Below are positions 30,781-42,020 of a DNA stretch of 64,000 bases, piece after piece. Each line of letters opens with the position of its first letter. Position 1 is the first letter of the stretch. The stretch is from assembly GCA_022575985.1 (NCBI GenBank), contig JAKSXM010000263.1, forward strand, positions 13,620,001 through 13,684,000. The letters are read 5' to 3'. A program made the position numbers and the translations under genes. The notes beneath the pieces were generated by a model. That model worked only from the letters and a program-made list of their open reading frames with translations. It searched no databases and had not been told where the DNA came from. Source of the DNA: Anagrus nilaparvatae (Eukaryota > Arthropoda > Insecta > Hymenoptera > Mymaridae).

Positions 30781-31290
30781 ATATTTTGAGTCATGACTAC
30801 TCGGTTATATCTAGGAAATTGGGCATTCCCAACTTGACTTCTGTTTTTGAAAGATATGATTTACTATTTTTGTACAAATTATTTAACAATTACATAGACT
30901 GTAAAGCTATTAATGAATTTTTTTTGCTAAATATTCCTGGTAAATTGTTAAGAAAAACTAGAATGTTTAAATGTGCTAAAATAAAGAACAATAAATTTTC
31001 TAAATTGCTAATTAGTAATAGATTAAGTAATTTAAGCAATAAGACTGATTGGATGGATTTCACTATGTCATTTAATAAGTTTATTAGTTTATCTAAATGC
31101 AAAATCTTTATTTATAAGTAGTCAATCTTTTCTTTTCCTTTAGCATTAATAATTTTTAATTATTATAAACAATTGTATCTATATGGAAAATTTTTTTTTT
31201 TTTTTTCTGTACATTTTTTATATTTTAAAAAACGGGATATTTCCTGTGTATACTTCTAAATAAAAATAAATAAAAAATAAAATAAATATA
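30781..31290 (+). pseudogene. Non-LTR retrotransposon ORF2 C-terminus
   Basis: The ORF at 30786-31121 encodes LGIPNLTSVFERYDLLFLYK, then NNYIDC, LLNIPGKLLRKTRMF, and ends DFTMSFNKFISLSK. That is the usual C-terminal end of RT proteins of the jockey/CR1 group (RR..DL.FLYKL.N..IDC...F..P....R). The stop at 31121 fits a natural ORF end, followed by a short A-rich tail near 31255-31285 (aaataaaaataaataaaa). Everything upstream is lost. Confidence 0.65.
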
Positions 31291-31384
31291 CTAATTATAA
31301 TGTATTTTTGGATAAGTTAAGTTATCACAGTCATTTTGTTTTAGTACATACACAAATCTACTAAAAATTGGTAATTAAGCGAGT

Positions 31385-32150
31385 AAATAAAAAAAAAAAG
31401 AGAGGTAAATAGAGTAAAATAGAGTAAAATCAAGTAAAATAAAGTAAATAAAGTAAGATAAATTGAGGTAAATAGATAAGTTTTAGTGGTTCCAGTGTAC
31501 ATTAAGGGTCTAACGAGAGTAGATATTTGTAGACTCCTGCTTTAAAGCTATTGAGTGAGTGTTTAAATCTGATTTCAGAGGGGAGTGAGTTCCAGAAAAT
31601 GGTCCCATGAAATTGGAAGGATTGAGCTCCACAGTCTTTTAATTTAGGCAAGGATAGTTCCTTAGTTTTTAGTACACCTCGCGCATTGTTCTTAGGTGTA
31701 TGTTTGATAAATAATCCTGCGAGATAATCAGGTTGTTTAAGTCGTAGAATTTTGTACATCAAAATGGCTTCAAAATATAGTCTACGGGTGTCAGAACATA
31801 ACCAACCGAGCTTTTTTCTGTAAGGAGTTATGTGAGTATCCTTGCGTACTCCGAAGATGTATCTCAAGCCAGAGTTGCTAAGGCGTTGCATTCGTGCTTT
31901 TAGTAAGTAGCTTGCGTCAAGGTACACTGTGCTGCAGTAGTCAATATGGGGTGTTACCAGAGATTGTATCAGTTTTGTACGTAGCGTTTCAGTTGTGTAG
32001 TGGCGGATAAATCTTAGTGTGTATAGCACACGGTTGACTTTCTTTTCTACACTTGTAATTTGCGACTCCCAGTTAAGTTTACTATCAAGTATAACACCAA
32101 GGCTTTTTACTTCTTTCTCAAATGGAATAGTAATTCCATTGCCCATATCA
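31385..32150 (-). pseudogene. Non-LTR retrotransposon RT thumb to 3' tail
   Basis: The minus-strand ORF at 31502-32146 is open for 214 codons. It shows VKSLGVILDSKLNWESQI, LIQSLVTPHIDYCSTVY, a repeat of LRYIFG and a terminal FWNSLPSEIRFKHSLNSFK before a natural stop. This is the thumb and C-terminal part of an RT of the L2/Daphne/Crack-like group (the SLGVILD..L.W block). On the minus strand it is followed by a (TTTAC)-like simple tail (31388-31480), as in elements that end in short tandem repeats. It is cut 5' at about 32150. The frame is intact, so the insertion is relatively recent. Confidence 0.75.
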
Positions 32151-32176
32151 TAAAGGGCAAAGAAAAAATTTTTAAC

Positions 32177-32340
32177 AATTCCGAGCTTGTAGAAAATGCT
32201 TTATTGGCTATAATAATACCCCTATTATCAAGTGGATTGAGAATTTTTAGAATTGAAGGAATTCCGAGCTTGTAGAAAATGCTTTATTGTCTATAATAAT
32301 AGGGGACCAAGTGGATTAAGAATTTTTAGAATCAAAGGAA
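32177..32340. repeat. 83-base tandem duplication
   Basis: aattccgagcttgtagaaaa starts at 32177 and again at 32260. The units end in agaatttttagaat.gaagg / atcaaagg. The copies differ by several substitutions and a rearranged aatacccctatta / ataggggacc segment. Confidence 0.8.
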
Positions 32341-32768
32341 TTTTTTTTGCTAAATTATCAGAATAGCATGTAGTAATCAAGATTATACATAAAATTTTTA
32401 GTTAACATCTGTTCAGCAAACAAATATAGTTGATCCGAAAGAATGGGTTGGAGTTTTTGTGTTTTTTTCAGTTAATCTTTATGTTAACTATTGTTAACAT
32501 AGTTTTACGTTTTACTTACACTAGGGGTAGACGAGACTGCGAGACTAGTATTGGTTTCATCTCGATTTCGTTCCGATTTTGAGACGAAACCGAGACGAAA
32601 CCATTATTTTGTAAAAGATTCGGAACGAGACTCAGAAAGTCTGTAGAAATTAATTCATAATTAATTAATTTTAATCAATTAATTCTAATTCTTCCGTCTC
32701 AAAAAAAAACTTTTATATAAATTTAGTTTATTTAAATTTTTTTTATTAAAGTAAATTAAATTTAAAGG
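32341..32768. repeat. Intronic stretch with a GAGACGAAACC repeat
   Basis: Around 32530-32640 words such as gagacgaaacc, gcgagac, cggaacgagac and their near-complements (ggtttcatctcg) recur, forming weak direct and inverted repeats. No gene. Confidence 0.4.
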
Positions 32769-34051
32769 CTATGACCGGATCTATAAGTGAATCGGCCCAC
32801 GAAAGATATTTAAAAACTAATTGTATTAGGTCAAAGTAAACCTAAAAAAACTTTGATCCTACGGTTTATAAACCTCCAGGTGTCTTTGGCTCTGATTGGA
32901 AGCCTATTAATGATAAAATAAAAAGTACATTTTTAACGGCTTTTTAGTCAACTTCCAGACTCTCGTGTGGTAAAACAAACCTGTCAAAATGGTCTTGCAA
33001 CCTTTAATTCGAAGCGTTATACAACAAACTTTTGGATGAAATGACTTTAGGAATTAATTTTAGTGCATCGTTTTGATTGGCCGGCCAAAAACCGCCCAGA
33101 ATAGAAATTTTTTTTTTGACAATTTGAACTTTGACAGCGTTTTAAAAAAAATTGGGGGATATGCACATTTTTTTTATTTTTTTAATTTTTGACCAGAAGC
33201 CTAAGTTTTCATTTGCGATCACCCACGCTAAGATTCTTATGGGGCAACATGCTTAAAAATTCAATTACTAAATTTATTTTTTTTTCATTTTTTTCGAATT
33301 TATTACATATACTCCAGTCAAAATATTGTTTTGGTTGTATTATCACTGGCGAACACAAGATTTGCTCTATTATATGCTTTTTGAGTCGCTGAACACGAAA
33401 ATCAGGGTCATTTGGCAGAGAAATTGGGGTTTCACTTTAGAGCAAATCTGGTGTTCACCAGTGATAATACAACCAAACCAATATTTTGATTGGAGTATAT
33501 ATAATAAAATCGAAAAAAATAAAAAAAATAAATTTAGTATTTTGAATTTTAAGCATGTTGCCCCATAAAAATCTTAGCGTGGGTGGTCGCAAATGAAAAC
33601 TTAGGCTTCTGGTCAAAAATTAAAAAAATAAAAAAAATGTGCATATCCCCCAATTTTTTTTAAACCGCTGCCAAAGTTCAAATTGTCAAAAAAAAAATTC
33701 TATTTTGGGCGGTTTTTGGCCGGCCAATCAAAACGATGCACTAATAAATTAATTCCTAAAGTCATTTTATTCAAAAGTTTATTGTATAACGCTTCGAATG
33801 AGAGGTTGCAAGACCATTTTGGCAGATTTGTTTTACCACAGGAGAGTCTGGAAGTTGACTAAAAAGTCGTTAAAAATGTACTTTTTTTTGTCATTAACAT
33901 ATTAATAGGCTGCCAATCAGAGCCAAAGGCGCCTGGAGGTCTATAAACCTCAGGATCAAAGTTTTTTCAGGTCTACTTTGACCTAATACAATTAGTTTTT
34001 AAATATCTTTTGTGGGCCGATTCACTATATAGATCCGGGCCTAGCCTTTAT
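32769..34051. mobile_element. Foldback element, ~600-base arms
   Basis: The left arm starts AAAGGCTATGACCGGATC; the right arm ends GATCCGGGCCTAGCCTTT. The arms match through cggcccac.aaagatat, tcaaagtagacct, agcctattaatga, cttttagtcaacttccagac, aaaatggtcttgcaacct, cggccggccaa, aagttttcatttgcgatcacc and gggcaacatgctt up to a loop of about 60 bases near 33375-33430. Arm identity is high with scattered changes. No ORF is meaningful; those present mirror each other. A partial solo arm lies at 7231-7437. Superfamily unknown, and no clear target-site duplication. Confidence 0.9.
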
Positions 34052-34260
34052 ACATATTTTTTATAAGTAATATTAAAATTAATATTCTAATTAAAACTGT
34101 GTATACTCAAAACATGGTTATAATTATAGTTATCTTTGATTTAGCATTATATGAAATTATTTAATTTAATATACTAAATTAATAAATACAATTTATTAAT
34201 TTAGTATAATAATAATCACGAATAATAATAACTATCAATCTTTTTATATGAATTACACTA
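34052..34260. repeat. Perfect 17-bp hairpin in A+T-rich DNA
   Basis: TATACTAAATTAATAAA (34170-34186) is exactly complementary to 34192-34208, with loop TACAA. Otherwise nothing is recognised. Confidence 0.6.
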
Positions 34261-35800
34261 ATGCTTCTGAAGTTAAAAAAAATTATTAACAATCTTGATA
34301 AAAATAAAGCAGGTGTCGTAGATGGCATCAGTAACAAAGTAATAAAGTGTTTGGCTGATTACATTGTTGATCCGTTGGTATATATTTACAATTTAACTAT
34401 CTCTGAAGGTGTTTATCCCACGCATTTTAAAAATGCAATTATTGTTCCAAGACACAAAACAGGTGATAAAAAGGTAATTAGTAACTATAGACCTATTTCC
34501 CTTACCTCCATAAAATCTAGACTGGTTAATTAATTATCAAAATTTTCATTAATTTCAAATAGACAATTTGGTTTTAAAACAGGTATTTCAACTAATGATG
34601 AAATTGCTAAAGTAACTAACAAGTAAGTTGTAAGTTTATTTATGAAAGTCTAGATAAATCACTAAAACCTGTGGCCATCTTTTTGGATTTGGCAAACGCT
34701 TTTGATACGGCTGATCATGGGCTTTTGCTAGATAAATTAGAGACTATTGGTATTCGTGGTATGCCTCATAAACTTTTTGCTAGTTCTCTTTCCGATAGAA
34801 GAGTTAAGGCAAATGGGGTCTTAAGTGAAGACGATGTTGTCGTATTTGGTGTTCCACAAGGTTCAGTTCTGGGACCCATACTTTATAATATCTTTATGAA
34901 TAATCTTTTAGATTTGAATGACAGTAATGTATCTTTTTCTGATGATACAGTCATTCTTATAAATGGTACTAATTGGGATCTGTTTCAGAACAAAGCAAAT
35001 TATGTATTGAATAAATCTTATGAGTGGTTCAATGATAATTTGCTTAGTCTTAACATCAAAAAAATCATGCTAAATTACAAAAGTAACTTAGGGCAAAAGC
35101 CCTTAGTCACAAAATGTTTCCTGCTGATTTTGATATTAAAATAACAGACGAAAATACAATCGTCACATTAGAGAGAGTTGAAAATACTAAGTATCTTGGA
35201 ATAACAATTGATCAACATATGCGATGGGATTTACATATATCTAATTTGTTAAAATGATAAAATTTTATTACTTTGTTATTAAGAAAGAAGTAATACAATT
35301 GTTTAGTTTTATAAAAATAAAAATGATAAAACTAGTAAAAGATATACAAAAATAGCGATTCCTAAAAAAAATAAATCTGTTGGTCAAAAATGTTACTTTA
35401 TTGCAGCTGTTAAAATTTTTATTGCAATGCCCAGTGCATTAAAGCAAATAAATAATATATTCATTTAAACTTAAGTTGGATCTATAGAGTTAAAAAATGG
35501 CTCTTATTGTATAAACATTAAATTGGTCATAACTAAATGATTATAATTTATATTTATATTTATATTGGCACAGATTAAAAATTATAAGACTGTTATTAAT
35601 TTTTTAATTTGTAACTTTTATATTTATACTATATTTTAAGATTAATTATATGTATTAAATTTTTATTTTTGTAATTCTTTAAGAAATGACTACAGGCCCA
35701 TGCACAGACTATTGTCTCTATGGGGTATGGCAAATATGTCATAGTTTGTATAATTACACCTGAATTGAATAAAATAAATAAAAATAAAAAAATAAAAATA
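34261..35800 (+). pseudogene. Jockey-like RT relic, longest copy of its family
   Basis: Frame 1 (34261-34533) has NKAGVVDGISNKVIK, YPTHFKNAIIVPRHKTGDKK and NYRPISLTS. After a frameshift come RQFGFKTGIST and, at 34671-35144, IFLDLANAFDTADHGLLLDK, VPQGSVLGPILYNIF and SFSDDT at the catalytic site (Y-A-D-D changed to F-S-D-D). A KYLGITIDQHMRWDLHI block follows. The 3' region (35690-35765) with caggcccatgcacagac and cacctgaattgaataaaat matches the tail of the relic at 19-20 kb and ends in an (AAATAAAAAT)-like run. Endonuclease and ORF1 are absent; dead. Confidence 0.8.
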
Positions 35801-35884
35801 AATTAAAAATAAATTTATAAATAGCTTTGCATATTGTTTTTCTTAACGATGATTTCATCCACATATTTATATATAAAAGAGCTC

Positions 35885-36710
35885 TTGCTGAATCATCCTC
35901 TAAACTGAATATTTTTTTTGAAAATGTAATTCCAGCTTTTTACTGTTTCAGAAGTAACCATAACGGTTAAAATATCTTTTGCTATTTTTGAGATATATGG
36001 AAATTGTTTTTCATTATTTTTCTACAAAGACAAAATATCTGTTAATACATTGAGTCTTAGGGATTGCAAGTAACTATTTATTTCAAATTCCCAGGATTCT
36101 TTTTTATTGTTTAAAGTTTTAATATTAAAAAGTATTAAAATCTATGGAGAAATCATCAACTTCTTTATCATTATTTTTTTATTTTTTTGTAATTTGTCCA
36201 TCTTTTGTAATTTTACTCTTCAGCTCTGAATATTCATTTTTTAATAATTCTTTGAACTTTTCATTGCTTTTGTCTTTTAGCTTCTTACTCCATTTCTTAA
36301 TATCAAAAGCTTATAGTTTATGCTTAGAATATAAAATTAAGGCTACACAGTAAATCCAGTTGGTTTTTTTATAGTGATTTATAATTTTGTTTTTTACAGC
36401 TTGCATAGCTAAAAGAAGAATCTTATCAGCTTTACTTCTGTTTACACAATTATCTAATTGCAAAATTAATGTTTTGATATTGTCAAGCAATAAGTTAATG
36501 GTAACAACCACAGATGGTAAAATTGTTTTATTTTCACTATACAATAATTTACTTACGTGTTTTTCATTTAAAACCAAAATTCAATATATCAAATAAGCTA
36601 CCCCATTTTGTTTTAGAATCTAAAATATGTTTTACAAACTTTAATCAGCGGTTTGACAAATGCTTTCTAATTTTTTCAACAAAATGTCAATTCTAAAGAC
36701 TTTTTAATTT
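35885..36710 (-). pseudogene. hAT transposase relic, C-terminal part
   Basis: Read on the minus strand from right to left: DSKTKWGSLFDILNF (the hAT T-W-S...M-L type block), then KTILPSVVVTINLLLDNI, KADKILLLAMQAVKNKIINH, then ALILYSKHKL. Further on are NSYLQSLRL and a dimerisation-domain-like FPYISKIAKDILTVMVTSET (usual hAT form: FP.LS.LA...L.I..TSA..E). Frames shift and stops occur. It continues the hAT pieces at 37300-37546 and 46396-47275, being separated from them by a Penelope fragment and by the foldback/LTR nest. Confidence 0.7.
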
Positions 36711-36719
36711 TTTTTTTTA

Positions 36720-37290
36720 ATAATAATTAAAAATTACCTAAGTATTATTCGTCGTGTGTGACTTCGTTAACTCGTCTATACCGACGCGTTTTGAGACTCT
36801 TGTCTCATCATCTGGGTAAAACTATTTACACTTTTTTTACACTAACATAACACATAAAACACTTATTTTATTTTAAATATTTTAAACTACGTATGTTTAA
36901 AATCATTGCGAGCGCTCGCTGTGATAGCCCGCGTGTCACTAATATTAAAATTTAATTTTATTTTGTTTTTGGTTTTATTTATAATGTTGTTACAAGATTA
37001 TTGATAGTTTATGTCGTAGTTTAAATATTTTATAGCTATATTATACAGAGTATTAGAATTGAATTTTAACTGATCATTTAGTATGTTGCCCTTATGTGTT
37101 GAATCTTTAAAAGCCCTGTATATTTCAAACTCTTCATGTCATCCATTATTGGTCCTTTTTCACAGATAAAAAGTGGCGTTATATTTTCCTCCAAATTTGT
37201 GCAATAATGTTTTTCGCTGAGTAGATGTTTGGCGAAATTGGATCTTTTTTTATCTATGTCTTGGTCTGACGCTGTGTATGTAGCATATTT
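36720..37290 (-). pseudogene. Penelope-like element fragment (GIY-YIG C-terminus and 3' end)
   Basis: The minus-strand reading DKKRSNFAKHLLSEKHYCTN, then ITPLFICEKGPIMDDMKSLK, corresponds to the C-terminal part of the Penelope endonuclease region (compare TNFGMHLINENHDC and LTPIHFCKKGKYMDTLEEFE in the 27-29 kb copies). It is too diverged to be the same family. A hammerhead-like hairpin follows at 36783-36816. Inserted in the hAT relic; 5'-truncated. Confidence 0.65.
36783..36816 (-). ncRNA. Hammerhead-like hairpin of the Penelope fragment
   Basis: On the minus strand: CCAGATGA, T, then stem GAGAC-AAGA-GTCTC, then AAAA-CGCGTC. This is the layout of the motif at 29529-29570 with a different but compensated stem II. 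The core has changes (CAGATGA for CTGANGA, AAAA for GAAA) that would be expected to abolish cleavage. The same extra T before stem II is present in both families. Confidence 0.4.
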
Positions 37291-37299
37291 TGTTAGAAT

Positions 37300-37546
37300 A
37301 AGAAAAGAACAAATCATTGAAATCAGCAAAAGATTCATTTTCTAGTTCATTTTTTAAATCAATTCGATAGTCATTATCACTCGGTTCATCACATAAATTT
37401 GTATCAAAATTTTCTAAAAGCATAATGTTATCTTTGTCATCAAGCACTATTTTTAAATAACTTCAAAACATCTTGTACGCCTAAATTGATTACATGGGCC
37501 ATGCATTTAAGGTTCCTTTAATGTAAAACTAAATTTAATTCCTTAA
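37300..37546 (-). pseudogene. hAT transposase relic, central part
   Basis: The minus strand encodes LKCMAHVINLGVQDVLKLFK (the conserved C.AHVINL..QD.LK block of hAT transposases), then an acidic segment LDDKDNIMLLENFDTNLCDE and FADFNDLFFSYSNK. A frameshift lies near 37447. It abuts the TTAA at 37543-37546, where the foldback/LTR nest begins. Its upstream neighbour in the protein is encoded at 46396 and beyond. Confidence 0.7.
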
Positions 37547-38190
37547 GGGAGGTTTCGTTTTGAAATGCTTAGATTTCAAGGAAACTTTTGGGATATTTTA
37601 CAAAAAAATCTACTAGATGTAATGAAATAATTTTTTTTGTATTATTTTTGTACATTATTAAACATTAAATTTTTATGATTATTTTTTTTTTTTGGCCTTG
37701 AATAAGTATTTCAAAGATGGCGCCCAAGTGACGAAGTTAAAAAAAAGTTGTCCGCACGATTACAAAAAAACTACTCGCTCGATTTGAATTTTATTTTTTT
37801 TATTTTGTTTAATATTTATCTAAGATGGCATTTACCTACGGAAAAGTTGATCGGAATATTAATAAAAATTTTTTTAGGGGGGAGAATGCCAAAAAATGAG
37901 GTCTGTTTTCGACTATTTTCGTTTTTTACGTGTAACTTTTTTATTATTCAAGATTTTTCTTTCTCCATAGGTAAATACCATCTTAGATAAATACTAAACA
38001 AAACAAAAAAAGAAAATTCAAATCGAGCGAGTAGTTTCTTTGTAATCGTGCGGACAACTTTTTTTTAATTTTTTGACTTCATCACTTTGGCGCCATCTTT
38101 GAAGTACTTATTCAAGGCCAAAAAAAAAATAATCATAAAAATTTAATGTTTAATGATGTACAAAAATAATAAAAAAAAAATTATGTCATT

Positions 38191-38937
38191 TGTTACGTAT
38201 CCTGAGGTTTTATCCGGGATACGTAAATATAAATAATTATGAATATAAATTTATCCTGGGGATATGAGTGCCCCAGGTATTTAATTATGGTTGGTATGGT
38301 GTGGTTATTATTTGGTTGGTTTATAGTTGATGTATTTGTAGATGAGTTCGGGTTCGATCTAAGCTGGATGAACCTAACCTGAGGCTAAGTTCTTAATTAC
38401 AGAAGGAATTGTCACTTACACAATAATAACTGATAACTGATTTGATATAAAACTTTCACTTTATTGATTATAAGTAAATATAATAAAACTGTCTAAGTCT
38501 TAAAGTCAAGTAATTAAAGGTAAACTGTAATAGAGTGGTAACACTCTAAACGAAAGAATAGTGTTCTAATGCACGGTTTGGGCGCCTGAAGGGCAATATA
38601 TAAACTAATATGAATCTGCCCATATTCCAAGATTTTGAGGGAGACGTCCAATACAAAAAAGCGTCGGTCTCGTCACGTCCAATTAGCGAAGGCGTCCCTA
38701 ATTATTACCGAGAATCGCGAGGTGGGATTTATGCAGTTTATAACGCCTAAATCCCTCCTAATTTACGTCATAGTTGACTTTTGGTCCCACGCTATTGTGC
38801 TAGATCAGCAACAGCGGAAATGCACCTGCGGGTTCCTATTTCGTCTGTAATATTAATACAGCTATCGGATATAGGGTTTACTATTTATATATATATCAAA
38901 TGTTAGGCATATCAATTTTGACCTACCATACGTAACA
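38191..38937 (-). repeat. 3' LTR of the 8.1-kb element
   Basis: 747 bases. On the minus strand it has a TATA-like tatatatataaatag about 45-60 bases from its 5' end and an AATAAA in CAATAAAGTGAAAG. A 71-codon plus-strand ORF (begins MRETSNTKKRRSRH) is present identically in both LTRs and is most likely incidental. Confidence 0.88.
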
Positions 38938-38955
38938 TCTCCCTCCCTTCATTCC
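38938..38955 (-). other. Polypurine tract
   Basis: On the minus strand GGAATGAAGGGAGGGAGA ends exactly at the LTR start TGTTACG, the position where plus-strand DNA synthesis is primed in LTR retrotransposons. Confidence 0.7.
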
Positions 38956-40264
38956 AATCGTCCCGATTGGGTCAGGTGGGGGAGATGGGGTTGAAGGCAG
39001 GGTTCCAAGGGGGTCGTAAATTTTAGAATTTTCTGTCAATAGTCAATGTCAATACATAATTATATAATATAAGTACATAATATTATTTTTGTTTTTGATT
39101 CTATATAATTTTAAGATCTATTTTCTAAGATTATATATAATGTGAAAAATATTTAATTAAAAATTGTAAATATAAAATTAGTAAAATATTAAAACCTTAA
39201 TTCTTATAGAAAATTTTAAAGTAGTAAAAAAAATCCAAAAACTTAATTATAATAAATAGTTAAATTGAAACTTGGTTTCTAAAAAAGTAGTAAATTGAAC
39301 TTAATTTCTATAAAATTATAAAAGTGATAAAATTGAAAACTTAATTTCTATAAAAATTATAAAATGAAAAACTTAATTTTTATGAAATTTATAAATTGAA
39401 AAACTTAATTTCTATAAAAAATTATAAATTGAAAAACTTAATTTTATGAAATTTATAAATTGAAAAACTTAATTTCTATAAAAAACTATAAATTGAAATC
39501 TTAATTTTTTTTGAATTTGTCCCGATTGGTTTAGGTGGGGTAGATGGGGTTGATGGTCGGGATAAAAAAGGGGTGGATAATTTTAAAATTTTCAATACAA
39601 TAAAACTTACAATGATTGAAATACAAAATTCTTAAAATACTTAAACTAAAAAATTGATAAAATAATAAAAAGATTTTTAAAATAGAGATAAAATATTGGT
39701 AATCATACTTAAAGATGATCATAATGATCGTTTAACGGATTTTTAATAATGATTATACAATTATTTGCAATTTTAAAAATTTATAAAAACGATAAATATA
39801 TAAGACAAATTATATATAAAAATAATTAAAGAAAAGAAATTTCGGCAGGATTCCTTATGAAAAAAAAATTTGTGTAATAAAGTTACACAAATAAAAAATA
39901 TTAATATTAGTAGATTTGATAGTACAGATAAATTGATTACAAAATTCTATGACTAATTCTAATTTTATTTATTGTGTAAATAAATATATTGAAATTTAAG
40001 AAAATTTAATTATGTAGTTTTATAAGTATAAAATCGCATTTTTATTTTTATGAAAATTGATTATATTTAAAATTGTATTTAAAACTATATATGTATGAAA
40101 TCCCTAAAAACTTAAGACTAATTTTTGTACCCTGAAAAAAATTTCTTCTTTCTTTTGTTTCCGCAATCTCTGAGACATTGTGTATTATTATAGCAAGGAT
40201 TAACACATGTTAGTAAAAGTTAAATCAATATTAAATTTTCAATGTGCTAATTGTTTTAAAAATA

Positions 40265-40299
<35 letters not shown>

Positions 40300-40929
40300 A
40301 ATTTTAGCTTAGAAAAATAAATGGATTAATATCGTTAAAAACATTTTATATCTGTAATGATGTTAATAAATTGTTATTAAATATTTGTAATAAATTTTCG
40401 GTTTTTGTAAAAATTATATTTGTTTTTAGTATATTATTATTATAAGGAATGGTAAATAATATTAGAATTTCAATTTCAAGCTTACGTTCAAATGATAATT
40501 CTAAGATTTTTTCTTTTCGGATAAAATTCGGCAAAATAAAATTTTTTTTTTTTGTTTTTTTTTTTTTTTTTTTGAAAGTATATGTATTCAGAGTATTTGG
40601 ATCATGTTTCACATCATGGTGTAGAATATTACGGAAGTAAATAGGCATGAGGAAGAAAAAAAGATATATGAAAATGAGATTAGCATGCAATTGTATTTAA
40701 GATAATATTAAAATTTAATATTTAAATGAAATTTACACTGTTGTCATATAGCGAATATGATAAAAAAAAAATAAGTAGCTTAAGAAAAATAAAAACTAAT
40801 TGATTTTTATTATTTATTTTTATTATTTCAAAACTTTAAATTATTTTGAATATTTGTGGGGAAAAATCTCGGGAAAAATTTGTTTCTGCGATTTTAATGT
40901 TGATAAATTTAGTTTAGTACAAGAAAATT
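38956..40929. repeat. LTR-element interior: direct repeats and a ~36-base array
   Basis: A cgtcccgattgg.t.aggtggg.gagatgggg block at about 38966 recurs at about 39520. Between them, 39236-39510 is an array of about seven diverged units of about 36 bases (aaattgaaaaacttaatttct). Long T runs lie at 40268-40299 and 40543-40575. No coding region was recognised. Confidence 0.7.
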
Positions 40930-42020
40930 AATTTTGCACTTACTGATGGGCATAAAAAATGCAGTTAGTTTTTAAATTTTAAAAATTTTGCTATTTTCTT
41001 AATTTTTATGAATGAAAATTCTTATTAGCTAAGGTCAATAGCTGTAAACTACATATAAAGAAAAATTTTTATAAATAAAAATTTTTCGTTTAATATAAGT
41101 CAATTATTTAAGTTAATATGTCATAAATTTAAAGTTAGGTATAAAAATGAAGTTAATTTTTAAATTTACAAATTTTTAGTATTTTATGATTTTTGCCCTT
41201 AAAGAAAGTTTTTGCTAGATTGATTTTGGTAATATTGTGGTATTTAGTTTATTACCGATAAGATTTACCGATAGATATAAAAAATGCAGTTAAATATTGG
41301 TTTCGGAAAATTTCAGTATTTTATCGTTTTTGCCCTAAAAAATGGTTTTTGCAAGGTTACTTTTTGTAATGTCATGAAAATTTTAGTTGAATATGAGTTA
41401 ATTAATCAAAGATTTACCGATAGGTATAAAAAATGCAGTTAAATTTTGGGTTTGGAAAATTCCATTAAACGGTAATTATAAGTCATGCTATAAAAAAAAA
41501 TAAAACATTTTATTGAATATAAGTTAATTTAATAGATTTAATTATTAAAAATAAATTATATTTATTGTAATTTAATAAAAATTCAATTTTAATAAATTTT
41601 TTTATTTTTTTATTTTTTTTTTTTTTAATAACAAATTTATTGAGAGTTGTAAAAATGAAGTTAATTTTTAAATTTGTAAACGTTAGTTATTTTTAAATTT
41701 TTGCGCTGAAAATTGCTTTTGGAACGTTAAATTTGGCAATATTTTGATAATTTAGAGTTTAGCATGAGTCAATTGATCTTGATTTTATCAATAGATGTAA
41801 AAAATGTAGTTAATTTTTAAAATTTCAGTGTTTTAAGATTTTTGCGCTAAAAAAAAATGGTTTTGCAACGCTAATTTCTGCAATATTTCGATTTATTAAA
41901 TATAATATTAGTTAATTTATTATAAATACATCAACAGGTCAAAAAAATCTATAGTTTACATTAGAATTTGTAGAGTTTGATTATTTTTAATTTTTGCATT
42001 GAAAAAAATTGTTTTGTGTA
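40930..42020. repeat. Degenerate tandem repeat, ~140-220 bases per unit
   Basis: The phrase .ataaaaaatgcagttaat recurs at about 40950, 41139, 41275, 41422, 41647 and 41796. Each is followed by a tttttagtattttatgatttttgccct-type segment and an aatggtttttgcaa.gtt segment. Units are strongly diverged, so the array is old relative to the LTRs. Confidence 0.7.

Noticed and set aside
30786..31121. A MED13 exon or host gene
   Set aside because: It is on the opposite strand to MED13 and matches the C-terminal end of non-LTR RT proteins.
33189..33568. ORFs inside the 32.8-34.0 kb foldback
   Set aside because: Mirror-image low-complexity frames created by the palindrome.
38635..38850. 71-codon ORF present in both LTRs (also 46012-46227)
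   Set aside because: Its conservation is explained by LTR identity; it is antisense to the element and the diverged LTR at 63385 does not keep it open.
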